Origin: JAWKIW01 sp046331175 | Lineage (GTDB): Bacteria; Actinomycetota; Acidimicrobiia; Acidimicrobiales; Acidimicrobilacustridaceae | NCBI GenBank assembly: GCA_046331175.1 | Contig: JAXLRI010000004.1 | Coordinates: 248,001 to 312,000, forward strand | DNA length: 64,000 nt | Direction: 5' to 3' | In this document: one piece after another, positions 1 through 7,552 of the stretch | How positions within the stretch are numbered: the first letter of the stretch is position 1 | Layout of the letters: each line of letters begins with the position of its first letter | The notes under the pieces: generated by a model | The model's database searches: none | What the model saw: the letters and a program-made list of their open reading frames with translations, nothing else | What the model was told of the DNA's origin: nothing | Program-made: the position numbers and the translations under genes

Positions 1-257
1 TCGGCTTCTACCCGTGGCTGGACCACGAGCACGGGACGTACGGGATCGTGGCCGTGGCCGACGAGGCCCACGGCGACGGCCGGGCCGTGCGGGCCTCGCA
101 CCGCATCTGCGACCTGGCCCTCGCCGCCACCGCCACCGCCCTGGCCTCGACCCCGACAACCGGGAGCTCGACCGGGAGCTCGACCGGGAGCCCGACCGCG
201 AGCTCGGCGACGGCCAGCGGTCAGGGCTCCACCGGCACGCTCGGGCCGACCCGCTGA
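1..257 (+). CDS. C-terminal end of a probable serine hydrolase (beta-lactamase family), partial
   Basis: The reading frame is open from the left edge and runs in frame from base 3 to the stop at 257, giving 85 visible residues. The segment GFYPWLDHEHGTYGIVAVAD resembles the last strand of class C beta-lactamase/penicillin-binding-like serine hydrolases, where a Y-P-W-x-D stretch precedes G-x-x-A-V. The Ser-x-x-Lys and Tyr-x-Asn motifs would lie outside the window, so the family call rests on this segment alone. The last 35 residues are a Thr/Ser/Gly-rich tail built partly from a 12-bp tandem repeat (GACCGGGAGCTC-like, around 165-195), typical of a secreted or surface-exposed linker. The gene converges on the methyltransferase gene that ends at 300. 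Confidence 0.5.
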   Translation, partial: GFYPWLDHEHGTYGIVAVADEAHGDGRAVRASHRICDLALAATATALASTPTTGSSTGSSTGSPTASSATASGQGSTGTLGPTR

Positions 258-299
258 CCGCCCGCACCGCGGACCGGCCACGAGGGGACCGGGCGGCGA

Positions 300-962
300 T
301 CAACCCGGCGGCAGCTCGGCGTGCTGGCGGATCCAGGTGTGCATCGCGATGCCCGACGCCACGCCGGCGTTGATCGACCGGGTGGACCCGAACTGGGTGA
401 TCGAGCACACGAGCGCGGCCCTCGCCCGCACCTCGGCGGACAGGCCCGGCCCCTCCTGGCCGAACACCAGCACGCAGCGCTCGGGCAGATCGACCCGCTC
501 GATGGGCACGGACCCCGGCAGGTTGTCCACCCCGATCACCGCCAGCCCCTCGCCGTCGGCCCACGACGCGAAGTCGGCCACCGTCGGGTGGTGGCGCACG
601 TGCTGGTAGCGGTCGGTCACCATGGCGCCGCGCTTGTTCCAGCGCTTGCGACCGACGATGTGGACCTCGGCGGCGAGGAAGGCGTTGGCGGTGCGCACGA
701 CCGTCCCGATGTTGAGGTCGTGGACCCAGTTCTCGATGGCGACGTGGAAGAGGTGCCGCCGCCCGTCGAGGTCGTCGACGATCGCCTCGTTGCGCCAGTA
801 GCGGTACCGGTCGACGACGTTGCGGCGATCACCGGCGGCGAGCAGCTCGGGGTCGAGCCGGGGGTCGTCCGGCCAGGGCTCGGCGTGCGGTCCGACGCCC
901 ACGCCCAGGTCGGCCTCGTGGGGCCACCGGGCGCGGTCGTCGGCGGACGAGGGGTCGACCAC
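300..962 (-). CDS. TrmH/SpoU-family RNA 2'-O-methyltransferase
   Basis: SPOUT-class methyltransferase of 220 residues that should transfer a methyl group from SAM to a ribose 2'-OH of tRNA or rRNA. The three SpoU motifs are in order: N-x-G-x-x-x-R-x-A-x-x-F at residues 84-95, LVFGQEGPGLS at 165-175, and the SAM-binding knot segment from about 190 (GSTRSINAGVASGIAMH). The N-terminal 80 residues are not a recognisable L30e-like substrate domain, so the target RNA cannot be named. The start is a GTG at 962, placed 7 nt after a TAGCGT box (970-975), which fits a leaderless transcript. It diverges from the MerR-like gene at 1037. Confidence 0.85.
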   Translation of the reverse strand: MVDPSSADDRARWPHEADLGVGVGPHAEPWPDDPRLDPELLAAGDRRNVVDRYRYWRNEAIVDDLDGRRHLFHVAIENWVHDLNIGTVVRTANAFLAAEVHIVGRKRWNKRGAMVTDRYQHVRHHPTVADFASWADGEGLAVIGVDNLPGSVPIERVDLPERCVLVFGQEGPGLSAEVRARAALVCSITQFGSTRSINAGVASGIAMHTWIRQHAELPPG

Positions 963-969
963 GGGAGCG

Positions 970-975
970 ACGCTA
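970..975 (-). promoter_or_regulatory. -10 box of the TrmH-family gene (leaderless)
   Basis: TAGCGT on the minus strand, followed by 7 nt and the GTG start at 962. There is no ribosome binding site between them, so transcription probably begins at or near the start codon. Confidence 0.55.
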
Positions 976-1024
976 CCCCCGAGGAATGGGACATCGTCTG
1001 ATGCGACGGTCGGCAGGCCGGCGC

Positions 1025-1030
1025 TACGCT
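1025..1030 (+). promoter_or_regulatory. -10 box of the MerR-like gene (leaderless)
   Basis: TACGCT with 6 nt to the GTG at 1037. It decides the start in favour of GTG 1037 over the upstream ATG 986 or the internal ATG 1046. Confidence 0.55.
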
Positions 1031-1036
1031 CGCCCC

Positions 1037-1780
1037 GTGGGCCGCATGCGCATCGACGACCTGGCCCGCGAGGCCGGGATCACCACTCGCAACATCCGCG
1101 CCTACCAGGACAAGGGGCTGCTCCCGCCACCCGAGATCGTGGGCCGGACCGGGTGGTACGACGACCGCCACCTGGCTCGGCTCCGGGTCATCAGCCGACT
1201 GCTCGGCCGCGGGTTCTCGCTGGCCGCCATCGGCGACCTGCTCGACAGCTGGGACGAGGGCCGGGGCCTCGGCGACGTGCTGGGCCTGCAGGACGCCGTG
1301 CGCGGCCCCTACACCGACGAGGAGCCGGTCGAGATCGGCCAGGACGAGCTGGCGGCGCGCTTCGCCGACCAGCCGCCCGCGGTCGGTGACCGGGCGGCGG
1401 CCCTCGGCCTGATCGAGCCCACCGAGGACGGCTGGATCATCCCGAGCCCGCGCATGCTCGACGCCGCGGCCATCCTGGTCGAGGCCGGCTACCCGGTCGA
1501 CGTCCTGCTCGACGAGGCCGAGCGGCTCCAGGCCGAGGCGGCGGCGATCGCCGGTCGCTTCCTCGACATGTGGGAGACCTACGTCTGGGAGCCGGCGCGC
1601 CGGGACGGTGGTTCGCCCGAGGACGTCGCCCGTGTGCTCGACCTGATGGAGCGCAGCCGCCTGGTGCCGTCGGAGATCATGCGCTCGATGATCTCGGCCG
1701 CCATGCGCCAGGAGGCCGACCGTCGCCTCGACCGCACGGTGCGCGATGCCGACGGACCGACCATCGACCACGCCGACTGA
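1037..1780 (+). CDS. MerR-family transcriptional regulator (paralogue of the gene at 5352-6329)
   Basis: A protein of 247 residues with an N-terminal MerR winged helix (about residues 4-72: IDDLAREAGITTRNIRAYQ, then the G-x-x-x-Y-x-x-x-H-x-x-R-L wing). A long C-terminal part has no metal-binding cysteines and no known effector domain. The same architecture and alignable C-terminal blocks (IPSP-x-x-L-D and the D-Q-D-E-L motif) recur in the second regulator of this window, so the two are paralogues. It is divergent from the TrmH-family gene. The ligand and target genes are unknown. Confident for the family, not for the role. Confidence 0.8.
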   Translation: MGRMRIDDLAREAGITTRNIRAYQDKGLLPPPEIVGRTGWYDDRHLARLRVISRLLGRGFSLAAIGDLLDSWDEGRGLGDVLGLQDAVRGPYTDEEPVEIGQDELAARFADQPPAVGDRAAALGLIEPTEDGWIIPSPRMLDAAAILVEAGYPVDVLLDEAERLQAEAAAIAGRFLDMWETYVWEPARRDGGSPEDVARVLDLMERSRLVPSEIMRSMISAAMRQEADRRLDRTVRDADGPTIDHAD

Positions 1781-1885
1781 TCGTCGACCGCGCACCCAAC
1801 GGCGAGCGGCGCGAACCCGCGGTCGACGCGACGGTGAACCGCCGGCGAGCACGACGGGCCGCCGCGGCCCACGCGACGTCCGCCG

Positions 1886-2476
1886 TCAGCGCGAGGCGCC
1901 GACCAGACCGAGGACGAGCTGGCGGGTGGCGGCGGCGGCCCGCGCCACCGGCAGGCCCTGATCGGCGCGCAGCTGGTGCCAGGCCGACCAGGACAGGGCG
2001 GCGTCGAGCCCGTCGAGCACGGCCCGGCGGTCGCTGGGCGCCACCTCGGCGAGGTCGTCGGCCAGGTACGACTCGGCCTGGTCGCGCAGGAAGGCGTGGG
2101 CCCGACCGAGGTTCTGGGCGATGGCCGCACTGCGGCCCCGCAGCCGCTCGGCGGCCAGGCGGGTGGGGGTGATGTCCTCGTACAGGGCGGCCCGCTGGTC
2201 GACCAGCGCCCGCACGCGCGCCTCCGTGGAGCCCTTCGCCTCGGGTGGCTGGTAGAGGTCGCGGGACCGCTCGACCATCTGCTCGACGGCGGCCTCGTAC
2301 AGCGACTCGAGGTCGTCGAAGTGGCGGAAGACGGACCGCACGGACACGCCGGAGCGCTCGGCGATCTCGTGGGCACCGGGGTCGGGGTTGCCCTCGCGGA
2401 GCAGCTCGAGGATGGCGGTGACCACCGCGTCGCGGTTGCGGGCGCCTCGTGCTCGGCGGCCGTCGACCTCGGTCAT
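1886..2476 (-). CDS. TetR-family transcriptional regulator
   Basis: A protein of 196 residues with a typical TetR helix-turn-helix at about 15-60 (AVVTAILELLREGNPDPGAH then IAERSGVSVRSVFRHFDDLE) and an alpha-helical C-terminal ligand domain. I chose the ATG at 2476 because GAGGGA lies 5 nt upstream of it. An in-frame ATG at 2536 lies 7 nt after a strong -10 box and could be a leaderless start adding 20 residues. The consensus-like promoter suggests autoregulation, with a short dyad (CACTC-C-GAATG) inside the -35/-10 spacer as the candidate operator. No obvious target gene adjoins it. Confidence 0.8.
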   Translation of the reverse strand: MTEVDGRRARGARNRDAVVTAILELLREGNPDPGAHEIAERSGVSVRSVFRHFDDLESLYEAAVEQMVERSRDLYQPPEAKGSTEARVRALVDQRAALYEDITPTRLAAERLRGRSAAIAQNLGRAHAFLRDQAESYLADDLAEVAPSDRRAVLDGLDAALSWSAWHQLRADQGLPVARAAAATRQLVLGLVGASR

Positions 2477-2543
2477 GCCCGTCCCTCGATCGCTCTCGTC
2501 GACGCTCGCCGACCGGCCAGCGGCTCCCGTCACCATGCCCGCG

Positions 2544-2572
2544 ACGCTAGATAGCGGCATTCGGAGTGTCAA
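2544..2572 (-). promoter_or_regulatory. Consensus-type sigma-A promoter of the TetR gene
   Basis: On the minus strand, TTGACA (2567-2572), a 17-bp spacer and TAGCGT (2544-2549). An ATG follows 7 nt later at 2536. This is the best sigma70-type promoter in the window. The spacer contains an imperfect dyad that could bind the TetR protein itself. Confidence 0.65.
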
Positions 2573-2603
2573 TACATCCCACCCACCCTGAACCCAACCA
2601 CCC

Positions 2604-2654
2604 CGAACTTTGGAGGATCCGCGTCACCCCCTGACGCGAATCCTCCAAAGTTCG
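2604..2654. repeat. 51-bp palindromic element, copy 1 (3' side of the DUF559 gene)
   Basis: Two 23-bp arms (2604-2626 and 2632-2654) pair with one mismatch around a CCCCC loop. The arms begin CGAACTTTGGAGGAT and end in GCGTCA next to the loop. A near-identical palindrome lies at 3740-3790 on the other side of the DUF559 gene, and judged by the C-rich loop the two face in opposite directions. Copy 1 lies 41 bp downstream of the DUF559 stop and could act as a transcription terminator. An element boundary is the alternative. Confidence 0.9.
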
Positions 2655-2694
2655 CTCGGTTGTGCAGGCACGTCGCTGGGAGCCAGTCGGCTGG

Positions 2695-3618
2695 TCAGGC
2701 AGCCAAGCGGGTCGCAAGGGCCTTGCGGAGGACGGTCACGACGTACTCCGGCCGGCGAACGACCATGTCCCACGTGAGCTCGAGCACGATCCATCCCGCG
2801 GCTCGGAGCCGCTGGCGCTTCTCGCGATCGGCCTCGAACGCCTCGGACGTCAGGTGGAATGCCTTGCCATCGAGCTCGATCGCGATCTTGAGGTCCACGT
2901 AGGCGAAGTCGACCCTCGCGATGAACCCGGCGCCGTCGAACACCTCGACCTGGGGTGTCGGAGCACGAAGCCCAGCTGACGCCACCAGCCGCCAGAACTC
3001 GGTCTCGAGCCGGCTCTCCAGACGAGGATCGAGCAGCGCGCGTTCATCGAGGACCTTCCGCATCGCCGCCGTGCCGCCCCGGCCGCGGCGAGCGTGACGG
3101 AGGAACGTCGCGAGGATGGCGTCCCAGGAGCTCAGGCCGCGCCGAACGGCATCCTCGGCGACGCGATCGAGCCGCAGCGGACCGAGGGCCAGCCCCAGAT
3201 CGAGGAGCGTGCGTTCGACGCCCGTGCAGACGATGCCATCCACCTCGACGAGGTCTGCGCGATCGAGGTCGGTGCTGCGGTGGACCTGCACTCCCCGGGG
3301 CGCATATCGCCCGAGGACGTTCACGGTGACGTGGACCTCGTCAGGCGAGCAGCCCCGCAACGCCAAGAGCCACCCCGCCGAGACGTGGCTGCCGACTCCC
3401 GCGACCGCCAAGCACGCCGCCACGAGGCGAGCCAGAGGGGTGGAGGGCGCACCGGCCACGAGGTAGACGCCCGCGTGCACGGGCACGAGCCGCCCGGCGA
3501 TCACCCAACGTTGGATGCGAGCCGCGGTCAGGCCGACCTCCAACAGCTGGGAGCGGCCGACGACCCCGTGCTGGGACGCCGCGACCTCGTGGTACGGCGC
3601 ACCATCGTTGTGTCCCAT
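2695..3618 (-). CDS. AbiEi-type winged-helix plus DUF559 endonuclease-like protein
   Basis: A protein of 307 residues with an N-terminal winged helix of the AbiEi antitoxin type (about residues 10-55) and a C-terminal restriction-endonuclease-like domain from about 200. The nuclease-type residues are present: a Glu in the helix ESRLETEF, Asp in RVDFAY, and E-x-D-G-K in AIELDGK, followed by DREKRQRL and the terminal ELTWDMVV. The start is ATG 3618, with GGGGAG 5 nt upstream. No toxin partner (AbiEii) is next to it. The gene is framed by two 51-bp palindromes (2604-2654, 3740-3790), giving a unit of about 1.19 kb. Base composition is noticeably lower in GC than that of its neighbours. Function unknown; see findings. 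Confidence 0.8.
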   Translation of the reverse strand: MGHNDGAPYHEVAASQHGVVGRSQLLEVGLTAARIQRWVIAGRLVPVHAGVYLVAGAPSTPLARLVAACLAVAGVGSHVSAGWLLALRGCSPDEVHVTVNVLGRYAPRGVQVHRSTDLDRADLVEVDGIVCTGVERTLLDLGLALGPLRLDRVAEDAVRRGLSSWDAILATFLRHARRGRGGTAAMRKVLDERALLDPRLESRLETEFWRLVASAGLRAPTPQVEVFDGAGFIARVDFAYVDLKIAIELDGKAFHLTSEAFEADREKRQRLRAAGWIVLELTWDMVVRRPEYVVTVLRKALATRLAA

Positions 3619-3739
3619 GAGCACTCCCCGACGACGACGGCGAACGAGGGCCCAGGCGGACCGAGTCGCCGAGGCACCCAGACCGTCGACGATGCGCCGC
3701 GATCGTACGAATCCGCGCCGCCCGTGGCCACCCCCTCGC

Positions 3740-3790
3740 CGAACTTTGGAGCATTCGCGTCAAGGGGTGGCGCGAATCCTCCAAAGTTCG
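3740..3790. repeat. 51-bp palindromic element, copy 2 (5' side of the DUF559 gene)
   Basis: Arms 3740-3762 and 3768-3790 pair with two imperfections around an AGGGG loop. Reverse-complemented, this copy matches copy 1 (2604-2654) better than it does directly, so the pair is arranged as inverted ends around the DUF559 gene. It lies 122 bp upstream of that gene's start and just upstream of the promoter region of the plus-strand propeller gene. Confidence 0.9.
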
Positions 3791-3804
3791 CATGGGGTGG
3801 GCGA

Positions 3805-3833
3805 TTGACAGGGGTGTGTAGTAGTGGCACGGT
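3805..3833 (+). promoter_or_regulatory. Possible promoter of the beta-propeller gene
   Basis: TTGACA (3805-3810), a 17-bp spacer and CACGGT (3828-3833), a weak -10. It is followed by a leader containing the strong ribosome binding site GGAGGAGG at 3852-3859, which fixes the start at GTG 3864. Confidence 0.4.
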
Positions 3834-3863
3834 CGATGCCACTTGTTGCCCGGAGGAGGCGCG

Positions 3864-5228
3864 GTGGACCGCACGATGGAGGGGTACTGGCCGAGCCCGT
3901 GGCCGGCCGAGGACGGCGGGCCCGCGCGGCGGCAGGTCCCGCACCCGCGGTCCGACGGCAGGCCGGGTGAGCCCGCCGGGCCGTGGCTCGCCGCCGCACC
4001 GGCCGGCGACACCGCGCTCGCGGCGACGGCCCGCGAGCTGTGGGCGCCGACCATGGCCGTGCTCCGGGACCCGGGCGAGGTGTTCGTCGTGTGCCACACG
4101 CTCGGGCCGGTGGGGACCAGCTCGTGGCTCGAGCGGATCGACCCGGCCACCCTCGAGCCCGTCGACCGCAGCCCCGACCTCCCCGGTGGACCGTTCTGGC
4201 CCGGCGGCGTGGCCGCCCACGCCAACGGGTCGCTGTACGTCACCTACGGCCGCTGGTGCCACCGGCTCGGCCCGGACTGCTCGGTGCTCGCGTCGCGCGA
4301 GCTGCCCCGCGACCGGCCCTACAACTCGCTCGTCGTGCTCCCCGACGGCCACCTCGTGATGAAGGACATCGGGGGCGGCGCGGCAACCGGTCAGCTGGCC
4401 CTGCCCGACGGCGTCGCCGGCTCGGAGCTCGTCGTGCTGGAGCCCGAGGGCCTCGAGGTCGTCGAGCGCCTCGAGCTCGACCAGGGCTCGGTCGCCCGCC
4501 TCTCGATGCAGGCCGACGACCGACACCCCGATGGCGCGGTCTACGTCGTCGGCGTGGACGACCTGCTGCGCCTGGTGTGGGATCCGTCGGCACAGCGCCT
4601 CGGCCTCGACCATGCCTTCACCCACCGCTACCGGACCGCCAACGGCCAGGGGTTCGGGTGGGACGTCGTGCTGACCGACGACGCCGCATGGTTCCTCGAC
4701 GACGGTGCGGGCACCGAGGCCTTCGGGCCGTCGCTGCGGGGCAAGGGCATCGCCACCGCACCGCTGCGGCTGTGGCGGGTCCCGCTCGACGTTCCTGCAG
4801 ACGCTTCCGACGCGGGCACGCGCGGCGTCGAGGCGCTGGAGGTGTGCGGGCTGCCCGGCGGGGTCATCGCCAACCCGCCGGCGATCGACCAGCGGCGCGG
4901 CGTGGCCGTCGGCTACGACTCGGGCAACGCCGTCGTGACCGCGTGGCGCTTCGGTGAGCCGGGCACCGCGTCGGCGCCGCTCTGGACGCGATCCCTCGAC
5001 CATGCGGGCCACCCCCTGCTGCTGGCCGACGCCGGCCTGCTCCTGCTCGGCGACTTCGACCACGAGGCCGGGGCCGAGGCGCTCGTCGCCCTCGACGTGG
5101 AGACCGGCGAGGAGCGGGGTCGCACCGTCACCGGCTCACCCCTGCAGAGCGTGCTGTTCCCGGCGCCGGGCTGGGACGACGACGTCTACACCTGCACCTT
5201 CACCACCCTGGCCCGCGTCCACCCCTGA
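3864..5228 (+). CDS. Beta-propeller-like protein of unknown function
   Basis: A protein of 454 residues. The start is GTG 3864, 4 nt after GGAGGAGG. The sequence is a succession of blade-like strands carrying D-P-A-T-L-E-P, L-P-D-G-H-L-V and L-D-V-E-T-G-E turns, as in PQQ/SMP-30-like propellers. There is no signal peptide and no visible transmembrane segment, so it is probably cytoplasmic. I see no catalytic motif and do not recognise a named family. It converges on the MerR-like gene ending at 5352, with a hairpin between them. Confidence 0.6.
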   Translation: MDRTMEGYWPSPWPAEDGGPARRQVPHPRSDGRPGEPAGPWLAAAPAGDTALAATARELWAPTMAVLRDPGEVFVVCHTLGPVGTSSWLERIDPATLEPVDRSPDLPGGPFWPGGVAAHANGSLYVTYGRWCHRLGPDCSVLASRELPRDRPYNSLVVLPDGHLVMKDIGGGAATGQLALPDGVAGSELVVLEPEGLEVVERLELDQGSVARLSMQADDRHPDGAVYVVGVDDLLRLVWDPSAQRLGLDHAFTHRYRTANGQGFGWDVVLTDDAAWFLDDGAGTEAFGPSLRGKGIATAPLRLWRVPLDVPADASDAGTRGVEALEVCGLPGGVIANPPAIDQRRGVAVGYDSGNAVVTAWRFGEPGTASAPLWTRSLDHAGHPLLLADAGLLLLGDFDHEAGAEALVALDVETGEERGRTVTGSPLQSVLFPAPGWDDDVYTCTFTTLARVHP

Positions 5229-5255
5229 GCACCGCGTGCACGGAGGTGCCTGGCC

Positions 5256-5275
5256 GGGCGCCGCCGAGGGCGCCC
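5256..5275. terminator. Hairpin between convergent genes
   Basis: GGGCGCC and GGCGCCC pair around the loop GCCGAG. It lies between the stop at 5228 and the minus-strand stop at 5352 and can serve both. There is no T-tract, as usual for this GC content. Confidence 0.55.
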
Positions 5276-5351
5276 GCGTCGACCGGCCGCACGGCCCGCG
5301 GCCACCGATGGCGTCGCGAGGGTGACGGGAGCGAACGACCTCGGCGGGCGT

Positions 5352-6329
5352 TCAGCGGCGGCGACGACGGCTGCTGCCGTGGCGGTGGCCGTCGCCCGAC
5401 CCGCCCGAGCCGGACGACTCGCCACGCGGGCGGATGGCCTGACCGCTCTCGACGAACGAGCGCAGGGCCCGCTCCATCTCCTGGGCGAAGATCAGCTGCA
5501 CGGCGCGCGAGCCGAGGGGCCGCAGGGCGTCGACCGCCCCGATGAGCTCGTCGACGTCGGCGGTGCCGGCGAAGCCCCGGCCGGTCTGGCCGTCGAAGAA
5601 GCCGACCAGCTCGTCGGCCGCCTTGGCCAGCCGGCGGCGCAGGATCTCGCCGGCCCCGAAGGCGGTGGGGATGTCGATGCCGGCCGCGTCGAGCTGGACC
5701 ACGATGTCGAGCAGCTCGGGGCTCGGGATCACGAAGGTGGCGGGCAGGCTGTGGCCCTCACGGCGGATGAGCCCGGCCCGCTCGAGCTCGCCGATGAGGC
5801 CGGGTCGGTTGGGTCGCTCGTCGGCACCCTCGGCGTGGTCGCCGGCGATGCCGAGCCGGCGCAGCAGCTCGTCCTGGTCGACCACCAACGGCCGGTCGTC
5901 GGTCCAGGGCGCGCGGAGCCGCTCGCCCAGCCCGAGCCATCCGTACAACGAGTCGCCGCCCCGCTCGACCTGCTCGAGGACGTCGCGGATGGCGTCGAGG
6001 CGCAGGCCGCGGTCCTGCAGCTCGGCGATGACGCGCAGCCGGTCGACGTGCTCGGCCCGGTACACCGCCACCCGCCCGCGTCGCTCGGGGGCGGGCAACG
6101 TGCCCTTCGACTGGTAGAAGCGGATCGTCCGCGACGGCACGCCGGTCAGCGCCGACAGCTCGTCGATCGTGTAGGTGACGTCATCGCCGGGGCCACCAGC
6201 CGGGTCACCGTCGACCTGGCGGCCGTCGTCGGCACCGTCGGGCCGGTCGCCGGCCGCCTCGCCGACCACCCCGAGGTCGGGGCCGGCACCACGGTCGGCC
6301 CGCCCGCCGCCGCTGTCGTCGTCGACCAT
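5352..6329 (-). CDS. MerR-family transcriptional regulator (paralogue of the gene at 1037-1780)
   Basis: A protein of 325 residues. About 45 residues of an acidic, Gly/Asp-rich disordered tail precede a MerR winged helix (YTIDELSALTGVPSRTIRFYQ). A long C-terminal region aligns with the first MerR-like protein. The start ATG 6329 is 6 nt after CATGAT, a plausible leaderless -10, so the far upstream ATG 6479 is not needed. The C-terminus is a Gly/Ser/Arg tail. It lies 79 bp downstream of the AurF-like oxygenase gene on the same strand and is a candidate regulator of it, but nothing in the sequence proves this. Confidence 0.78.
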   Translation of the reverse strand: MVDDDSGGGRADRGAGPDLGVVGEAAGDRPDGADDGRQVDGDPAGGPGDDVTYTIDELSALTGVPSRTIRFYQSKGTLPAPERRGRVAVYRAEHVDRLRVIAELQDRGLRLDAIRDVLEQVERGGDSLYGWLGLGERLRAPWTDDRPLVVDQDELLRRLGIAGDHAEGADERPNRPGLIGELERAGLIRREGHSLPATFVIPSPELLDIVVQLDAAGIDIPTAFGAGEILRRRLAKAADELVGFFDGQTGRGFAGTADVDELIGAVDALRPLGSRAVQLIFAQEMERALRSFVESGQAIRPRGESSGSGGSGDGHRHGSSRRRRR

Positions 6330-6408
6330 CGCCCCATCATGGTCGACGGTCCCGCGATGTGCGATCACGAGGAGGCCACGCGGCGAGGGGCGGAAGTGGG
6401 CGGCGGCC

Positions 6409-7377
6409 TCAGGCCGCAGCCGTCGAGGCGTCGTCGTCGGAGGTGGGCGCGGCTTCGGTCCGGGCACCATCGCCCTCATCGCCCATGAGCCCGAGCACCC
6501 GCCAGAGCGGACGGGTGGCGGCGGGGATGGCGCCGATGCCGGACAGGAAGCCGGTGAGGCGACCGAGGTCGCGGCGCACCCGGGCCTTGTGCTCGGGGTT
6601 GCGCTGGGCGGTCCGGGCGCCGTGGTCGATGCCGAGGGTGCGGTACACCGCCGGGTTGACCAGCGCCTGGCTGATGCCCCACACGAAGAAGGGCGCCTGC
6701 ACGACGGCGACGGCCTTCTCGATGCGGCCGAGCCGCGGCCAGGACTCCTCGAGCCAGACCCGGGCGTAGGACATGTGGCGGGACTCCTCGGCCACGTGGA
6801 TCTTGGCCATGCGCCGAGACGTCGGGTGGACCCGCTCGTCCTTCATCGTCGCCCGGTTGGACACGTCGAGGATCTCCTCGGCGGCCAGGATCGAGATGTA
6901 GGCGGCGGCCCGGGTCGACGTGGCCACCATGAACTTCCCACCGAAGCGGATGGGGGCGAAGACCTTGTAGGCGGGCGTACCGGCCTTGCGGACGAACTCG
7001 CCGAACATCGACGAGTGGCGGCACTCGTCGGCCACCTCGGTCAGCAGGAAGCGGTGGCCGCCGTCGGTGGCAGGCAGGTCGTACAGGTGCTTCAGGAGCA
7101 GCTGCATGAGGATGTTCTCGAACCAGATGCCCGCCGAGCACAGCGACGCGCACTCGTGCCGGCTGTACTCCATGCGCTGCTCGTCGCTCATGGCGTCCCA
7201 CACGGCGGTGCCGTGCAGGGGGAGGAACTCCGGCGGCAGGTAGTAGGCCCCGTTCCCGTCGACCGGTTCGGTCCAGTCGATCTCGGTGAAGGGGTCGAAG
7301 CTCTGGCGCTGGGCGGCCGCCACGAGCCGGGCGGCCCGGTCGGCGACGGCTGGGGTGGAGGTGAGGGTGGCAACCAT
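6409..7377 (-). CDS. AurF-like diiron oxygenase
   Basis: A protein of 322 residues of the ferritin-like diiron family of p-aminobenzoate N-oxygenase AurF, which use O2 at a carboxylate-bridged di-iron site. The ligands are visible in order: E70 and H74 in EYSRHE, E118-x-x-H121 in ADECRHSSM, Glu in AAEEILD, and H194-x-x-x-E198-x-x-H201 in HVAEESRHMSYAR. The last two blocks match the E-x-x-H and H-x-x-x-E-x-x-H pattern of AurF. Nothing nearby makes an aryl amine, so the substrate is open; actinobacterial homologues include fatty-acyl or unknown-substrate oxidases. The start ATG 7377 is leaderless behind a good promoter that overlaps an inverted repeat. Confidence 0.8.
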   Translation of the reverse strand: MVATLTSTPAVADRAARLVAAAQRQSFDPFTEIDWTEPVDGNGAYYLPPEFLPLHGTAVWDAMSDEQRMEYSRHECASLCSAGIWFENILMQLLLKHLYDLPATDGGHRFLLTEVADECRHSSMFGEFVRKAGTPAYKVFAPIRFGGKFMVATSTRAAAYISILAAEEILDVSNRATMKDERVHPTSRRMAKIHVAEESRHMSYARVWLEESWPRLGRIEKAVAVVQAPFFVWGISQALVNPAVYRTLGIDHGARTAQRNPEHKARVRRDLGRLTGFLSGIGAIPAATRPLWRVLGLMGDEGDGARTEAAPTSDDDASTAAA

Positions 7378-7383
7378 GTCGCC

Positions 7384-7413
7384 ATCGTGAACCGTGCCAG
7401 TGTGAAGTGTCAA
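7384..7413 (-). promoter_or_regulatory. Promoter of the AurF-like gene
   Basis: Minus strand TTGACA (7408-7413), an 18-bp spacer and CACGAT (7384-7389), then 6 nt to ATG 7377. The hexamers and spacing are good and the transcript is probably leaderless. Confidence 0.6.
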
Positions 7414-7440
7414 CGTTGCACCCGTCACTGCAACCTTGAC
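7409..7440. promoter_or_regulatory. 32-bp inverted-repeat operator candidate upstream of the AurF-like gene
   Basis: GTCAACGTTGCA and TGCAACCTTGAC are 12-bp arms with one mismatch and 8 nt between them. The proximal arm covers the -35 hexamer (7408-7413), a position suited to a repressor or a class II activator. The binding protein is unknown. The MerR-like gene downstream and the TetR-like gene at 1886 are candidates. Confidence 0.6.
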
Positions 7441-7485
7441 CGCCCGGTCCAGCCCGACCTCGGGTGGCACCGGCCCGGACGCGAC

Positions 7486-7511
7486 AGACGGGCGCCCTCG
7501 GGCGCCCGTCT
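7486..7511 (-). terminator. Strong hairpin terminator after the SHOCT-domain gene
   Basis: Perfect 12-bp arms AGACGGGCGCCC / GGGCGCCCGTCT with only TC between them; in RNA the innermost pairs open into the loop. It starts 41 nt past the stop at 7553 and insulates it from the AurF promoter region. Confidence 0.75.
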
Positions 7512-7552
7512 GCAGGGATGTCGTGCGGCCGCCGCCGCGCCTGGCCGTCGGA

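Noticed and set aside
258..296. Terminator between the serine hydrolase and TrmH-family genes
   Set aside because: CCGCCCG/CGGGCGG can pair but only over a 25-nt loop.
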